Shown: positions 16,662 to 25,557, counted from the first letter of the stretch. The stretch: DNA of 64,000 nt from Paractinoplanes brasiliensis (GCF_004362215.1 NZ_SNWR01000002.1:868001-932000); one strand, 5' to 3'. The notes: generated by a model not told the origin, from the sequence alone. Translations and numbers: made by a program.

Positions 16662-18056
16662 TCAGGCCGGGCAGCTCGCCCCTCGCGGCGGCACCACGAG
16701 GTCGATCAGGTAGCGGTCGACGGCTGCGGTCGTGCACGGCGTGTTCTTGTACACGCCGTGCCCCGACCCCTCGTATGTGACGAGCCGCCCGTGCCGGCCG
16801 AGCTGCGCCGCGACGAGGGTGGCCCAGACGTGACCCGTGCGAACGTCGTGCCGCGAGTTGAGCAGCAACAACGGCGTGCTCGCGCGCGCCTCGAGCCGGT
16901 GCGGCGGGTTGGCCACCGGCTGCGGCCAGCCCAGGCAGGTCCGGATCGCGAGCAGCCCGGCCCCGTACCGGACGTCCGGCGCGGCCCTGCGAGCGATCCG
17001 CACCAGCTGCTCGTACTCGCCGAATTCACGCACCGCGGCGGGCCAGTCGGCGCAGAACACGGACGACGCGATCGGCGGCAGTGCGATCTCGGGTGTGGCG
17101 CCGTCGCGCAGGCTCGCGATGTCCTGGGCCAGTGCCGCGCGATCGGGCGAGGCCAGCCGGGCGATCGGCAGCATCGCGATCTCGAACGCCCGCTGCGGCC
17201 CCGCTTTGTCGAGCACGTCGTTCCATACGGCGCGAACATCCTCGCCGTGCAGCGCGCACTCGGTGTGCTGCCCGCACCACGTCACGAACTCGCCGAACGC
17301 ATCCTGGGCCGCCAGTGCCTGCGTACGGACGAATTGGCGCACGTCGAGGCTGTGGTCGAAGACGCCCTCCAGCACGATCGCCCTGACCCGGCCGGGGTAG
17401 CGCTCGGCATACTGCTGGCCGAGCAAAGTGCCGTACGAGCTGCCGTGGAACGTCAGTTGCCGTAGCCCCAGAGCAGCCCGCAGGGCGTCGAGGTCGCGGA
17501 CCGCGCTCGCCGTGTCGGCATGATCCCAGACCGGGCTGGTGGACCGGCAGGCCGCCCACGTGGCCTGGTTGTCGGCGCTGACCGTTTCGAACTCGGCCTG
17601 GCTGGTGAGCAGGCCCGGTTTGCCGAGCGAGAGATCGCACTTCGGGCCGCCGCTGCGAGCCACCCCACGCGGGTCGAAGCTGACCGTGTCGAACCGGTCG
17701 AGAATCTCGGGACTGAACCGGTTGCCGGCCAGGATGCGCTCGACCCCGGAATCCCCCGGACCGCCGGGGCCGAAGACCAGTGCCGGGGCCGCGTCTCCCT
17801 GGTGGCCGGCGGTGTGGCTTGCGGGCTTGCGGGCGGTGCGGCGTGCTACCGCCAGCTCGAACGTGGCACCGTCAGGCTGTGACCAGTCGACCGGTAATCG
17901 CAGGCTGCCGCAGCGGACGGCCGGGTCGTTGCCGCAGACCGTCCAGGTGATCCGCGGTGGTTCCGGCACTGGCGCGGCGTGACCCGGCGGGGCGACCGCG
18001 AGTGCCAGGCCGGTTACGAGGGCGGCAACGGAGGCGGCGAGGCTGCGGGGACTCAT
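16662..18056 (-). CDS. Secreted alpha/beta-hydrolase, tripeptidyl aminopeptidase-like (S33/TAP)
   Basis: A 464-residue exported serine hydrolase. The signal peptide (SLAASVAALVTGLALAVA) is followed by CGSLRLPVDW and VFGPGGPGDSG, which are typical of the SlpD/SlpE and tripeptidyl aminopeptidase group. The nucleophile elbow is GSSYGT. A C-terminal TAP-like domain holds LLLNSRHDVRTG (Asp) and YEGSGHGVY (His). Substrate is probably N-terminal peptide. The ATG at 18056 is preferred because GAGGA lies nine bases upstream. The ATG three codons earlier sits directly on that site. It heads an operon with DUF1996 and an anti-sigma factor, suggesting a cell-envelope role. Confidence 0.9.
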   Translation of the reverse strand: MSPRSLAASVAALVTGLALAVAPPGHAAPVPEPPRITWTVCGNDPAVRCGSLRLPVDWSQPDGATFELAVARRTARKPASHTAGHQGDAAPALVFGPGGPGDSGVERILAGNRFSPEILDRFDTVSFDPRGVARSGGPKCDLSLGKPGLLTSQAEFETVSADNQATWAACRSTSPVWDHADTASAVRDLDALRAALGLRQLTFHGSSYGTLLGQQYAERYPGRVRAIVLEGVFDHSLDVRQFVRTQALAAQDAFGEFVTWCGQHTECALHGEDVRAVWNDVLDKAGPQRAFEIAMLPIARLASPDRAALAQDIASLRDGATPEIALPPIASSVFCADWPAAVREFGEYEQLVRIARRAAPDVRYGAGLLAIRTCLGWPQPVANPPHRLEARASTPLLLLNSRHDVRTGHVWATLVAAQLGRHGRLVTYEGSGHGVYKNTPCTTAAVDRYLIDLVVPPRGASCPA

Positions 18057-18219
18057 GGCGTCCATCCTCGACAGCGTGCGGACCGAGAGGACATCAGTGG
18101 TAACCCTGAGGTGTCCCCCAGACATCGATACGGCCGGCCTCCGGGTAGCTCCCCCACAGGGGTTGCCTCCGCTTGCACCGCAGGAACGGTTCGGCGGTCC
18201 CGCCCGGTACTACTCCTAT

Positions 18220-18294
18220 CCATGGTCCGCCCTGCCCATGGTCTGCCCATGGTCCGCCCTGCCCACGGTCCGCCCTGCCCATGGCCCGCCCTAC
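18220..18294. repeat. Tandem repeat of 16-bp CCATGGTCCGCCCTGC units
   Basis: Four 16-bp units and one 11-bp truncated unit lie head to tail (starting at 18220, 18236, 18247, 18263 and 18279), with a few substitutions. Several units contain CCATGG. The non-triplet period argues against coding. Confidence 0.85.
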
Positions 18295-18354
18295 CAGGGG
18301 GACCACCACCCAACTCCGATTCTTGCGGAAAATGGCTATCTCTGCCGGATGGGC

Positions 18355-18375
18355 TGTGGACAACCGTGTGGATAA
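18355..18375. promoter_or_regulatory. Two adjacent DnaA-box-like nonamers
   Basis: TGTGGACAA (18355-18363) and TGTGGATAA (18367-18375) are separated by 3 bp. They are the reverse complements of TTGTCCACA and TTATCCACA, the actinobacterial and general DnaA boxes. The pair lies 38 bases upstream of the next start codon. They may bind DnaA for gene control or titration. There is no sign of a replication origin here. Confidence 0.5.
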
Positions 18376-18412
18376 CTCCCGGATTGTCGCGCCGGGGTGG
18401 CAGGATGCCCGC

Positions 18413-19057
18413 ATGAGCGAACGGGTGACCCGGCAGGCGGCCTCCGATGCGGTGGGCGGTCTGGGGTGGCGATACATGCTTGGCACGCTGCGCGCTTCGG
18501 TGGCGGTCGGATCGTTGTTTCAGGCGGTGTCGGTGGCCGCCCACGCGGTCGCGGCCTGTGGTGAGCAGGCCGACGAGCACCTTCGCGCCGACCTGCGCGT
18601 CGATCAGGTGGTGCTGACGTTGCAGACGCGGAAGCTCAGGACCGTCACCGCGGCCGACGTCGAGCTCGCGAAGCGGATCAGCGCGTCGGGGGTGCAGACC
18701 GAGCCCGGCGACCTGCAACTGCTCGAGATCGCGATCGACGCGATGGACATCGCGGCGGTGCGACCGTTCTGGTCTGCGGTGCTCGGTTACGCGGAGGGCG
18801 GGCCTGGGGAACCTCTGACCGATCCGGCGGGGCAGGGGCCGGTGGTCTGGTTCCAGCAGATGGATGAGGCCCGGCCGCAGCGCAATCGCATCCATGTGGA
18901 CATAGCGGTGGCGCACGACGAGGCGCCGCTGCGGGTGGAGGCGGCGCTGAAAGCGGGCGGGCGCGTGGTGTCCGACGCCCGCGCGCCGTCGTTCTGGGTG
19001 CTGGCCGACCCGGAGGGCAACGAGGCGTGCGTCAGCACGTGGCAGGGCCGGGACTGA
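18413..19057 (+). CDS. Pterin-4a-carbinolamine dehydratase-like domain fused to a glyoxalase/VOC domain
   Basis: A 214-residue two-domain protein. Residues 1-100 match the pterin dehydratase (PCD/DCoH) layout: helix, VSVAAHAVAACGEQADEHL, a strand with VVLTLQTRKLRTVTAADVELAKRI. The usual catalytic H-x-x-H/D motif is only partly present (a single AAH). Residues 105-214 are a VOC domain (LQLLEIAIDAMDIAAVRPFWSAVLGY, NRIHVDIAVAHD, FWVLADPEGNEACV). The ATG at 18413 starts the recognisable domain, and upstream frame is repeat sequence. Fusions of these two domains occur in actinobacteria, but the reaction is unknown. The dehydratase half may be a binding module. Confidence 0.8.
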   Translation: MSERVTRQAASDAVGGLGWRYMLGTLRASVAVGSLFQAVSVAAHAVAACGEQADEHLRADLRVDQVVLTLQTRKLRTVTAADVELAKRISASGVQTEPGDLQLLEIAIDAMDIAAVRPFWSAVLGYAEGGPGEPLTDPAGQGPVVWFQQMDEARPQRNRIHVDIAVAHDEAPLRVEAALKAGGRVVSDARAPSFWVLADPEGNEACVSTWQGRD

Positions 19058-19221
19058 CATGCGGGCACGAGCCGGTGAGGGCGAACTGGCACCTGGAGAG
19101 GCTGGGGCGATGGGACACGCGGCCGGCCTGCCGGGGGCGGGCGGGCCGGCCGCGTGCGCGCCGTCACCGGTTTTGCGGCGGGCCGGGGGCGGCCCGGCCC
19201 GACACGGTGGCGGCGGGTCGG

Positions 19222-21150
19222 TCAGACGCGGACCCAGACTGTGGTGTCGGGGGCGAGCGTCAGCTTTCCGGCGGTGGGGCCGGGTACGTCGGGGGAGGAG
19301 GCGAGCAGCAGGCTGTGGGCGGGGACGGTGACCGTCTCGGAGCCCATGTTGATCCAGACCGTGATCGGGTCGGGTTCGCGGTGGCGGGCGATCAGGTCCA
19401 CCCGGATGACGTCGCCGGCGCGGGTCACCGAGGCCAGGCCTGTTCCGAGCGGCTCATAGAGGTCGCGCAGCAGGATGGCCTGCTGATACATCGTCAGCGT
19501 GGACGAGGGGTCGCCCTGCTGGCGGTCGACGGCGTAGTCCGCCCACCCGGCGGGCTGCGGCAGCCACGGCGCCGGAGTGGAGGGCCGGGACGTGCCTGAG
19601 CCGGGCTGGGACCCGGCGAGACCACTGACATGGGTGGACGGCGGCGTGGCGGGGTCGGTGGGCGGCGATGTCGCGGGGTTGGTGGACGGCGGCGTGGCGG
19701 GGTCGGCGGGCGGCGATGTCGCGGGGTTGGTGGACGGCGGCGTGGCGGGGTTGGTGGACGGTGATGTCGCGGGGTTGGTGGACGGCGGCGTGGCGGGGTT
19801 GGTGGACGGCGATGTCGCGGGGTCGGTGAGCGGCGGCGTGGCGGGGTCGGTGAAGTTGGCAGGCGGGGACGCGGGCGAGCCGGTGACGGCGGTGAGGCCC
19901 GCAGGGGTGGAGAACCCGACCGAAGGGGCAGTCGAGTCCCACGGCATGGGGATTCGGCAACCGTCGCGGCCGGGGCGCGCGCCGGCGGAGCGGTGGAAGA
20001 TGGGGTCGCGGCGGGCCGCGTCGGGGACGGGGGCCTCGGGGAGGCCGAGTTCCTCCCCGCCGTACAGGTAGGCGGCGCCGGGCAGGGCGAGCATCAGCAG
20101 GGCGGCGGCGCGGGCGCGGCGGGTGCTGCCGTACCGGGTGACCTGGCGGGCCTTGTCGTGGTTGCCGAGCACCCACGGAGCGGGGGCGCCGACAGTCCGG
20201 AACGCGTCCAGGGCCTCGGCGATGGTCGAGGCGAAGGCTTCGGCGTCCCAGTCGCTCTTGAGCAGGCGGAACTGGAACGCGTGGTGCATCTCGTCGGGGC
20301 GGGCGTACAGGCCCACCTGCGACAGGTCGGCCAGCGACACCTCACCGACCAGCATCTTCGGCGTGGCGTACGAGTCGCAGATCTCCCGCCAGCGGCGCCA
20401 CACCTGGTGGATCCGGGCCTGGTTGGTGGTCCTGACCTGCTCGGGGCCGTGCCCGAACAACGTCGGCGAGTAGATGCCCGGATTGTCGCGATACGCCGGG
20501 TCCTTGAACAGGCCGTACGCCACGTCGACCCGGAACCCGTCGACGCCCAGGTCGAACCAGAACCGCAATGTACGGTCGAAATCCGCCGCCACGTCGGGGT
20601 TGTCCCAGTTCAGGTCGGGCTGCTGCGGCGTGAACAGGTGCAGGTACCAGCGGCCGTCCGGCGTACGGGACCAGGCCGGCCCGCCGAACATCGACTGCCA
20701 GTTGTTGGGCGGCGACTCCGACGGCGGCATGAAGTGGTAGCGCGCGGCCTCCGGCGAGGACGGGTCCTCGAGGGCGCGCTGGAACCAGTCGTGCTGGTCG
20801 CTGGTGTGGTTGGGCACGATGTCGAGCAGCACGCGCAGGCCCAGCTCGTGCGCGTCGGCGACCAGGGCCCGCACGTCGTCGACGGTGCCGTAGGCCGGGT
20901 CCACCGTCGTGTAGTCGATCACGTCGTAGCCGCCGTCGGCGCCTCCCGAGACGTAGTGCGGGGTCACCCAGACGGCGTCGGCGCCGAGCGAGGCCACGTA
21001 CGGCAGCCGCGCCCGCAGGCCGGGGAAGTCGCCGATGCCGTCGCCGTTGCCGTCGGCGAACGACCGCAGGTAGACCTGGTAGACCACGGCGTCACGCCAC
21101 CACTGGTAGGAGGCGGTGGGGCACATGTCTTCGATCGGCTCTGCTGACAT
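19222..21150 (-). CDS. GH13 alpha-glucosidase/alpha-amylase-family enzyme with an octapeptide-repeat insertion
   Basis: A 642-residue cytoplasmic glycosidase that hydrolyses alpha-glucosidic bonds in small glucans. The TIM barrel starts at VVYQVYLRSFADGNGDGIGD (residues 22-41). Catalytic residues are Asp209 (GFRVDV), Glu270 (MLVGE) and Asp332 (LGNHDK). The C-terminal beta domain begins near 550. Between RIPMPWDSTAPSVGF (about 399-413) and PWLPQPAGWADY (528-539) relatives have only a few residues. Here about 108 residues intervene, including nine Pro/Thr/Asn/Ala octapeptides (434-505). Position in the barrel's C-terminal region near the active site is unusual. There is no signal peptide. It probably works with glycogen phosphorylase in glucan turnover. 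Confidence 0.93.
   Translation of the reverse strand: MSAEPIEDMCPTASYQWWRDAVVYQVYLRSFADGNGDGIGDFPGLRARLPYVASLGADAVWVTPHYVSGGADGGYDVIDYTTVDPAYGTVDDVRALVADAHELGLRVLLDIVPNHTSDQHDWFQRALEDPSSPEAARYHFMPPSESPPNNWQSMFGGPAWSRTPDGRWYLHLFTPQQPDLNWDNPDVAADFDRTLRFWFDLGVDGFRVDVAYGLFKDPAYRDNPGIYSPTLFGHGPEQVRTTNQARIHQVWRRWREICDSYATPKMLVGEVSLADLSQVGLYARPDEMHHAFQFRLLKSDWDAEAFASTIAEALDAFRTVGAPAPWVLGNHDKARQVTRYGSTRRARAAALLMLALPGAAYLYGGEELGLPEAPVPDAARRDPIFHRSAGARPGRDGCRIPMPWDSTAPSVGFSTPAGLTAVTGSPASPPANFTDPATPPLTDPATSPSTNPATPPSTNPATSPSTNPATPPSTNPATSPPADPATPPSTNPATSPPTDPATPPSTHVSGLAGSQPGSGTSRPSTPAPWLPQPAGWADYAVDRQQGDPSSTLTMYQQAILLRDLYEPLGTGLASVTRAGDVIRVDLIARHREPDPITVWINMGSETVTVPAHSLLLASSPDVPGPTAGKLTLAPDTTVWVRV
19636..19851 (-). 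repeat. Nine in-frame 24-bp repeats inside the GH13 gene
   Basis: Nine 24-bp units encode octapeptides that alternate between TNPATPPS-like and TNPATSPS-like forms. This gives a 48-bp higher-order period. The units are nearly identical, which suggests recent expansion by slippage or unequal exchange. Confidence 0.9.
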
Positions 21151-21258
21151 GCCGGCACCGATCGGCCGCTTCCCGGGGGAGAGTCAGGGTCGCACCGAAC
21201 GGCAACCGGTGTGGACCCGTGTCACTCTTGGTAGGCCGACACCCTTCGGGAGGTAGCA

Positions 21259-22719
21259 ATGTCCGACACGCGGCCACGAGGCGAGACCTTCGAGTACGCG
21301 GGCGCGACCGTTGAGCTCGTCGACGTGGCAACCGTGCTGGCGGCCGCCCGGGTCAACCCGGTCGAGCTGCTGCGCCGGGCGACCTGGCCGGCGCCGGTGC
21401 AGCGCGTCGAGCTGACTGTGGCCAGTGCCGACCGCACGTCCGGGCCGGTGCACACGTTCGCGGCGTCGATCAGCACCGCCGAGGAGCCGCTTTCCAAGGA
21501 GCGCATCCGCAAGCTGGTGCTCGGCAACGACCCCGTCGGGCTGCTGCTGGCCAAGCGCATCGAGGCCGGCGACCCGATCGCCACCCGCATCGTCGACGGG
21601 GTGGGGGCAGCGGCCGCCGCGGCGTACCGGAAACTTGGTCTTGATCGTCAGGCCGCGCCGATGACCGGGCGGGAGCCGGGGACGCTGGCCGACGCGGTGG
21701 TCGGGTTGCAGGCCGAGATCTCCTACGACGAGACGGGCACGGTGGTGCGGCTGCACGCCGAGGTGCCGCGCGACGACGTGACCCCGGCCCACCTGCAGGC
21801 CTTCGTCGGGCTGACGTTGCAGGCCGTCATCGAGCTGACCGGGCCGGACTCGCTGACCGGGCGCCGGTTCGTGGTGACCCGCGAGACGCTGCCGAAGGCG
21901 CCGGTGACCACGCAGGAGGTCACGCTCGACATGGTCGGCGGGCTGGCCGACGTGGTCGGCGAGCTGCGGCAGATCGCCGTGTCGTTCCGCCACCCGGAGG
22001 CGATGGCCCGCTGGGGCGCCCGCCGTCCGCAGGGCATCCTCATGTACGGGCCGCCCGGCACCGGCAAGACGATGCTGTCGCGGGCCCTGGCCAACGAGAT
22101 CGGGGCCGACTTCCGCGAGATCCGCACGCCGGAGATCCTCGACAAGTGGCTCGGCGGCTCGGAACGCAACATCAAGCAGATCTTCCGCGATGCCCGCCGT
22201 TACCGGGTGCCGACGCTGATCCTGTTCGACGAGTTCGACTCGATCATCAGTTACGCCGGCTCGGGCGGGGACGCGGCCAGCCAGGCCATCAACGCCGTGG
22301 CCGGCATCTTCAAGCAGGAGATGAACGATCTGATCGAGGCCAACCCGAACGTGATCGTGGTGGCCACGACAAACTTCCCGCACCGGGTCGACGACTCGCT
22401 GATCCGTTCCGGACGCTTCGACGTCAAGATCAGTGTGCCGAAGCCGGACGACGCGTCGCGGGCCGAGATCTTCCGCAAGATGATCCGCGGCTTGATCGCG
22501 GCGCACGAGGCGCCCGGCTTCCAGATGTTCGCCGACGACCTCGACATCGCGGCCCTGGCCACGGCCAGCCACGGCATGACCGGCGCCGACATCAAGGAGA
22601 TCCTGCGGCGGGTGCAGCTGTCCAAGGCGATGCAGGACGCCCGTACGGGCGGGAACGTCACCCCGATCACCACCGACGAGCTACTGGCCAGCGTGTGTGA
22701 GCTGCTCGGGCCACGCTGA
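21259..22719 (+). CDS. Classic AAA ATPase with a unique N-terminal domain
   Basis: A 486-residue cytoplasmic ATPase. The AAA module covers about 222-475: Walker A GPPGTGKT (264-271), a pore-loop-like DKWLGGSE, Walker B LILFDEFD (320-327), sensor 1 ATTN (369-372), and arginine fingers in IRSGRFD (Arg383, Arg386). This is the CDC48/FtsH/spastin type that unfolds or remodels proteins in a hexamer. Residues 1-220 form an unrecognised alpha/beta region with no protease or zinc motif, probably a substrate adaptor. There is no obvious partner gene. The 3' end overlaps the convergent MFS gene by 39 bases. Substrate unknown. Confidence 0.9.
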   Translation: MSDTRPRGETFEYAGATVELVDVATVLAAARVNPVELLRRATWPAPVQRVELTVASADRTSGPVHTFAASISTAEEPLSKERIRKLVLGNDPVGLLLAKRIEAGDPIATRIVDGVGAAAAAAYRKLGLDRQAAPMTGREPGTLADAVVGLQAEISYDETGTVVRLHAEVPRDDVTPAHLQAFVGLTLQAVIELTGPDSLTGRRFVVTRETLPKAPVTTQEVTLDMVGGLADVVGELRQIAVSFRHPEAMARWGARRPQGILMYGPPGTGKTMLSRALANEIGADFREIRTPEILDKWLGGSERNIKQIFRDARRYRVPTLILFDEFDSIISYAGSGGDAASQAINAVAGIFKQEMNDLIEANPNVIVVATTNFPHRVDDSLIRSGRFDVKISVPKPDDASRAEIFRKMIRGLIAAHEAPGFQMFADDLDIAALATASHGMTGADIKEILRRVQLSKAMQDARTGGNVTPITTDELLASVCELLGPR

Positions 22720-23916
22720 CCGCCCCCGTGACCGCCACGGCAGCAGTGCGGAGCTCGCCAGGACGCCGAGCCCGCACACCAGCAGGGCCACGCGCACATC
22801 GGTCACGGCGGCGAGCAGGCCGCCCAGCGCGATGCAGACCGGCTGCACGGTGCGGGACGTGATCTGCCAGCAGGCGATCACCCGGGACAGGTAGCCGTCG
22901 GCCGTCACCGTCATGCGGTAGGTCGCGAAGGCCGGGTTGAACACGCCCGAGCCCAACAGGGCCACGAACTCGACGGTGGTGATCAGAATCAGTCCGGCCG
23001 CGCCCGCGGGCATGAACGCGAGCGCCCACAGCCAGAGCGCGCGTCCCACGCCCGCGAACAGCAGGACCTGCCGGCGGCCGTAACGGGTGGTCAGCGGGCG
23101 CACCAGCAGCGCGCCGACGATGCCGCCGAGGCACGGGACGCCCCACGCGATGCCGTACTGCCACGGCTCGAACCCCAGGTCACGCAGCATCAGGACGGTC
23201 AGCAGCGGGGAGGCGGCCATCATCGAGCCGCCGAACAGCTGCGCGTTCACGAACAGCAGCCGCAGCCCGCTGTGCCCCGCGATGTAACGCCACCCGGCGG
23301 TGATCTCGGCAAGACGATGACGAGCCTTTTCCCGTACGGGTGGGGCAGGCTCCGGCGTACGCAGGGAACGCACCCCGAACGCCGAGAGCAGAAAACTCAC
23401 CGCGTCCGCCGTGATGGTCCACGCCACCCCGAACCACGAGGTGAGCGCGCCGCCGATGGCCGGACCGGCACTGTACGCCGTCCAGAACGTGGCCTCGAAG
23501 CGCCCGTTGGCCGTGTCCCGCTCGTCCGGCCCGGCCAGCGCCTTCAGATGGGTGCCGCTCGCCGCGGTGAACGCGATCGTCCCCACCGACTGCACCACCG
23601 CCACCACGCAGAGCTGCGCGTACGACAGCACGCCGGCCAGCATCGCCACCGGCACGCTCACCATGATCACGAAGCGGGCCAGGTCGGCGCCGATCATCAC
23701 GGGGCGTTTGCGCCGGTGCTCGATCCACGGACCCAACGGCAGCGCCAGCACGGCACCGGCCAACCCGCCCAGCGCCGCCAGCAGCGACACCTGGAACTCG
23801 GGCACGTCGAGCACGAGCACCGCGACGAGCGGCAACGCGCCGAACCCGATCCCCGTGCCGAACTCACTGATCGCGTACGCCGCCCACAGCCGGCGGAAGT
23901 CGGAGCCCAGCGCCAC
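22681..23916 (-). CDS. MFS transporter
   Basis: A 411-residue permease with about 12 membrane helices. The N-terminus LWAAYAISEFGTGIGFGALPL and the basic loop after helix 2 (EHRRKRPVMIGADLARF) place it in the MFS group related to enterobactin exporter EntS and macrolide/tetracycline efflux proteins. The substrate cannot be read. The C-terminus ends inside the convergent AAA ATPase gene, sharing 39 bases on opposite strands. The start at 23916 follows a weak GGT-rich site, and a later GTG is possible. Confidence 0.9.
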   Translation of the reverse strand: MALGSDFRRLWAAYAISEFGTGIGFGALPLVAVLVLDVPEFQVSLLAALGGLAGAVLALPLGPWIEHRRKRPVMIGADLARFVIMVSVPVAMLAGVLSYAQLCVVAVVQSVGTIAFTAASGTHLKALAGPDERDTANGRFEATFWTAYSAGPAIGGALTSWFGVAWTITADAVSFLLSAFGVRSLRTPEPAPPVREKARHRLAEITAGWRYIAGHSGLRLLFVNAQLFGGSMMAASPLLTVLMLRDLGFEPWQYGIAWGVPCLGGIVGALLVRPLTTRYGRRQVLLFAGVGRALWLWALAFMPAGAAGLILITTVEFVALLGSGVFNPAFATYRMTVTADGYLSRVIACWQITSRTVQPVCIALGGLLAAVTDVRVALLVCGLGVLASSALLPWRSRGRSAWPEQLTHAGQ

Positions 23917-23964
23917 CCGGGCACCCTACAGAGGACCGCAGCGGTTCTGAACAACCCTTTCCGG

Positions 23965-25557
23965 TTACGCCGGCGCGGCGCGCTCCACGATCGCCGCCGT
24001 GTCGGCCGCGCGTCCGAGGGTGCCGAACGTGTGCCCCCAGTCGCCGCCGAGCCGGCTCGCGCAGAAGGCGTCGGCGACCGCCGGCGGGGCGTACCGGACC
24101 AGCAGCGACGCCTGCAGCAGCAGGGCCATGAGCTCGACGACCCGGCGCGCGTCCGACTCGTCCGGCTTGTCGCGCAGGAACGTGGACACGGCGTCGTCGA
24201 GGCGACGGTCCGCCCCGGATGACAGGGACAGTTCCTCGCGGAACGCGTCGAGGCCGGCGGGTGACCGTTGCATAGTCCGCAGCACGTCCAGGGCCTGGAC
24301 GTTGCCCGAGCCCTCCCAGATCGAGTTGAGCGGCGCGTCCCGGTACAGCCGCGGCAGCCCCGACTCCTCGACGTAGCCGTTGCCGCCCAGGCACTCGAGG
24401 GCCTCGCCGACCACGACCGGCTGGCGCTTGCACACCCAGAACTTGCCGATCGCGATGGCGAGCCGCTTGAAGGCCTGCTCGTCGCGGTCGACCGCCCCGG
24501 CCAGCCGCATCGCCAGCGCCGTCGCCGCCTCGGACTCCAGCGCCAGGTCGGCCAGCACGTTGCGCATGGCCGGCTTCTCGATCAGCGGGCCGCCGAACGC
24601 GTGCCGGTGCCGGGTGTGGTGGATCGCCTGGGTGAGGGCGGCCCGCATGCCCGAGGCCGAGCCGGTGACACAGTCGAGCCGGGTCATCGCCACCATCTCG
24701 ATGATCGTCCGTACGCCCTGACCCTCGTCGCCGACCAGCCACGCCACCGTGTCGTCGAACTCCGGCTCGCTGCTGGCGTTGCTGCGGTTGCCCAGCTTGT
24801 CCTTGAGCCGCTGGATGCGGAACGTGTTGCGGCTGCCGTCGGGCAGCACCCGCGGCACCAGGAAGCAGGAGAGCCCGGCCGGCGCCTGCGCGAGCACCAG
24901 GAACAGGTCGCACATGGGCGCGCTGGTGAACCACTTGTGCCCGCGCAGCCGGTACGTGCCGTCGCCGCCGGGCGTGGCCACGGTGGTGTTGGCGCGGACG
25001 TCCGACCCGCCCTGCTTCTCGGTCATGCCCATGCCGGCCAGCAGCCCGGTCTTCGTGGCCGGGGTGCGCAGGCCCGGATCGTACGAGCGGGAGGTGAGCA
25101 GCGGCTCGTAGAGCGCGGACAATTCCGGGGCGTGGCGCAGCGCGGGGATCACGGCGTACGTCATCGAGACCGGGCAGATGTGGCCGGCCTCGACCTGCGA
25201 CCACACGTGGACGCCGGCCGCGCGGGCCACGTGCGCGCCCGGACGGCGAGCAGCCCACGGCGCCCCGGCCAGGCCCTCGCCGACGGCGACCTCCATCAGC
25301 CGGTGCCACGACGGGTGGAAGTCGACCTCGTCGAGCCGGTGCCCGTACCGGTCGTGGGTCAGCAGCCGGGGCTCGTGACGGTTGGCCTCGTCGGCCCAGC
25401 GTTGCGGCTCGGCCGTGCCCGCGAGCTTGCCCAGCCGGTGCAGGTCGTCGACGGCCCAGGAGGCGCCCTCGCGGGAAACCGCCTCGAGCAGGGCCGGGTC
25501 GCCCGCCACGTCGTGGCCGACCAGCGGGGGAGCCTGGTTGAAGACCTCGTGAGTCAT
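23965..25557 (-). CDS. Acyl-CoA dehydrogenase family protein, AidB-like
   Basis: A 530-residue flavoprotein. The N-terminal helical region and GMGMTEKQGGSDVRAN (about 175-190), GHKWFTSAPMCDLF and CFLVPR are typical of the AidB branch, which is longer than mainstream acyl-CoA dehydrogenases (about 380). The C-terminal part has LGGNGYVEESGLPRLYRD and SIWEGSGNVQALDVLR, conserved in AidB, where Glu and Arg line the flavin pocket. AidB of E. coli binds DNA and protects against alkylation. Whether this one dehydrogenates an acyl-CoA is open. It lies divergent from the dynamin pair with a large hairpin between. Confidence 0.9.
   Translation of the reverse strand: MTHEVFNQAPPLVGHDVAGDPALLEAVSREGASWAVDDLHRLGKLAGTAEPQRWADEANRHEPRLLTHDRYGHRLDEVDFHPSWHRLMEVAVGEGLAGAPWAARRPGAHVARAAGVHVWSQVEAGHICPVSMTYAVIPALRHAPELSALYEPLLTSRSYDPGLRTPATKTGLLAGMGMTEKQGGSDVRANTTVATPGGDGTYRLRGHKWFTSAPMCDLFLVLAQAPAGLSCFLVPRVLPDGSRNTFRIQRLKDKLGNRSNASSEPEFDDTVAWLVGDEGQGVRTIIEMVAMTRLDCVTGSASGMRAALTQAIHHTRHRHAFGGPLIEKPAMRNVLADLALESEAATALAMRLAGAVDRDEQAFKRLAIAIGKFWVCKRQPVVVGEALECLGGNGYVEESGLPRLYRDAPLNSIWEGSGNVQALDVLRTMQRSPAGLDAFREELSLSSGADRRLDDAVSTFLRDKPDESDARRVVELMALLLQASLLVRYAPPAVADAFCASRLGGDWGHTFGTLGRAADTAAIVERAAPA

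Larger units (their letters stand above)
18057..18412. other. 356-bp divergent intergenic region
   Basis: It separates the secreted hydrolase (minus) from the pterin dehydratase-VOC gene (plus). It contains a short tandem array of 16-bp units and two DnaA-box-like nonamers. Frames that read through it are Pro/Cys-rich repeat translations and are not supported as coding. Confidence 0.6.

Noticed and set aside
18355..18375. Replication origin
   Set aside because: Only two boxes, no dnaA/dnaN/gyrB neighbours and no box cluster. An origin is not supported.
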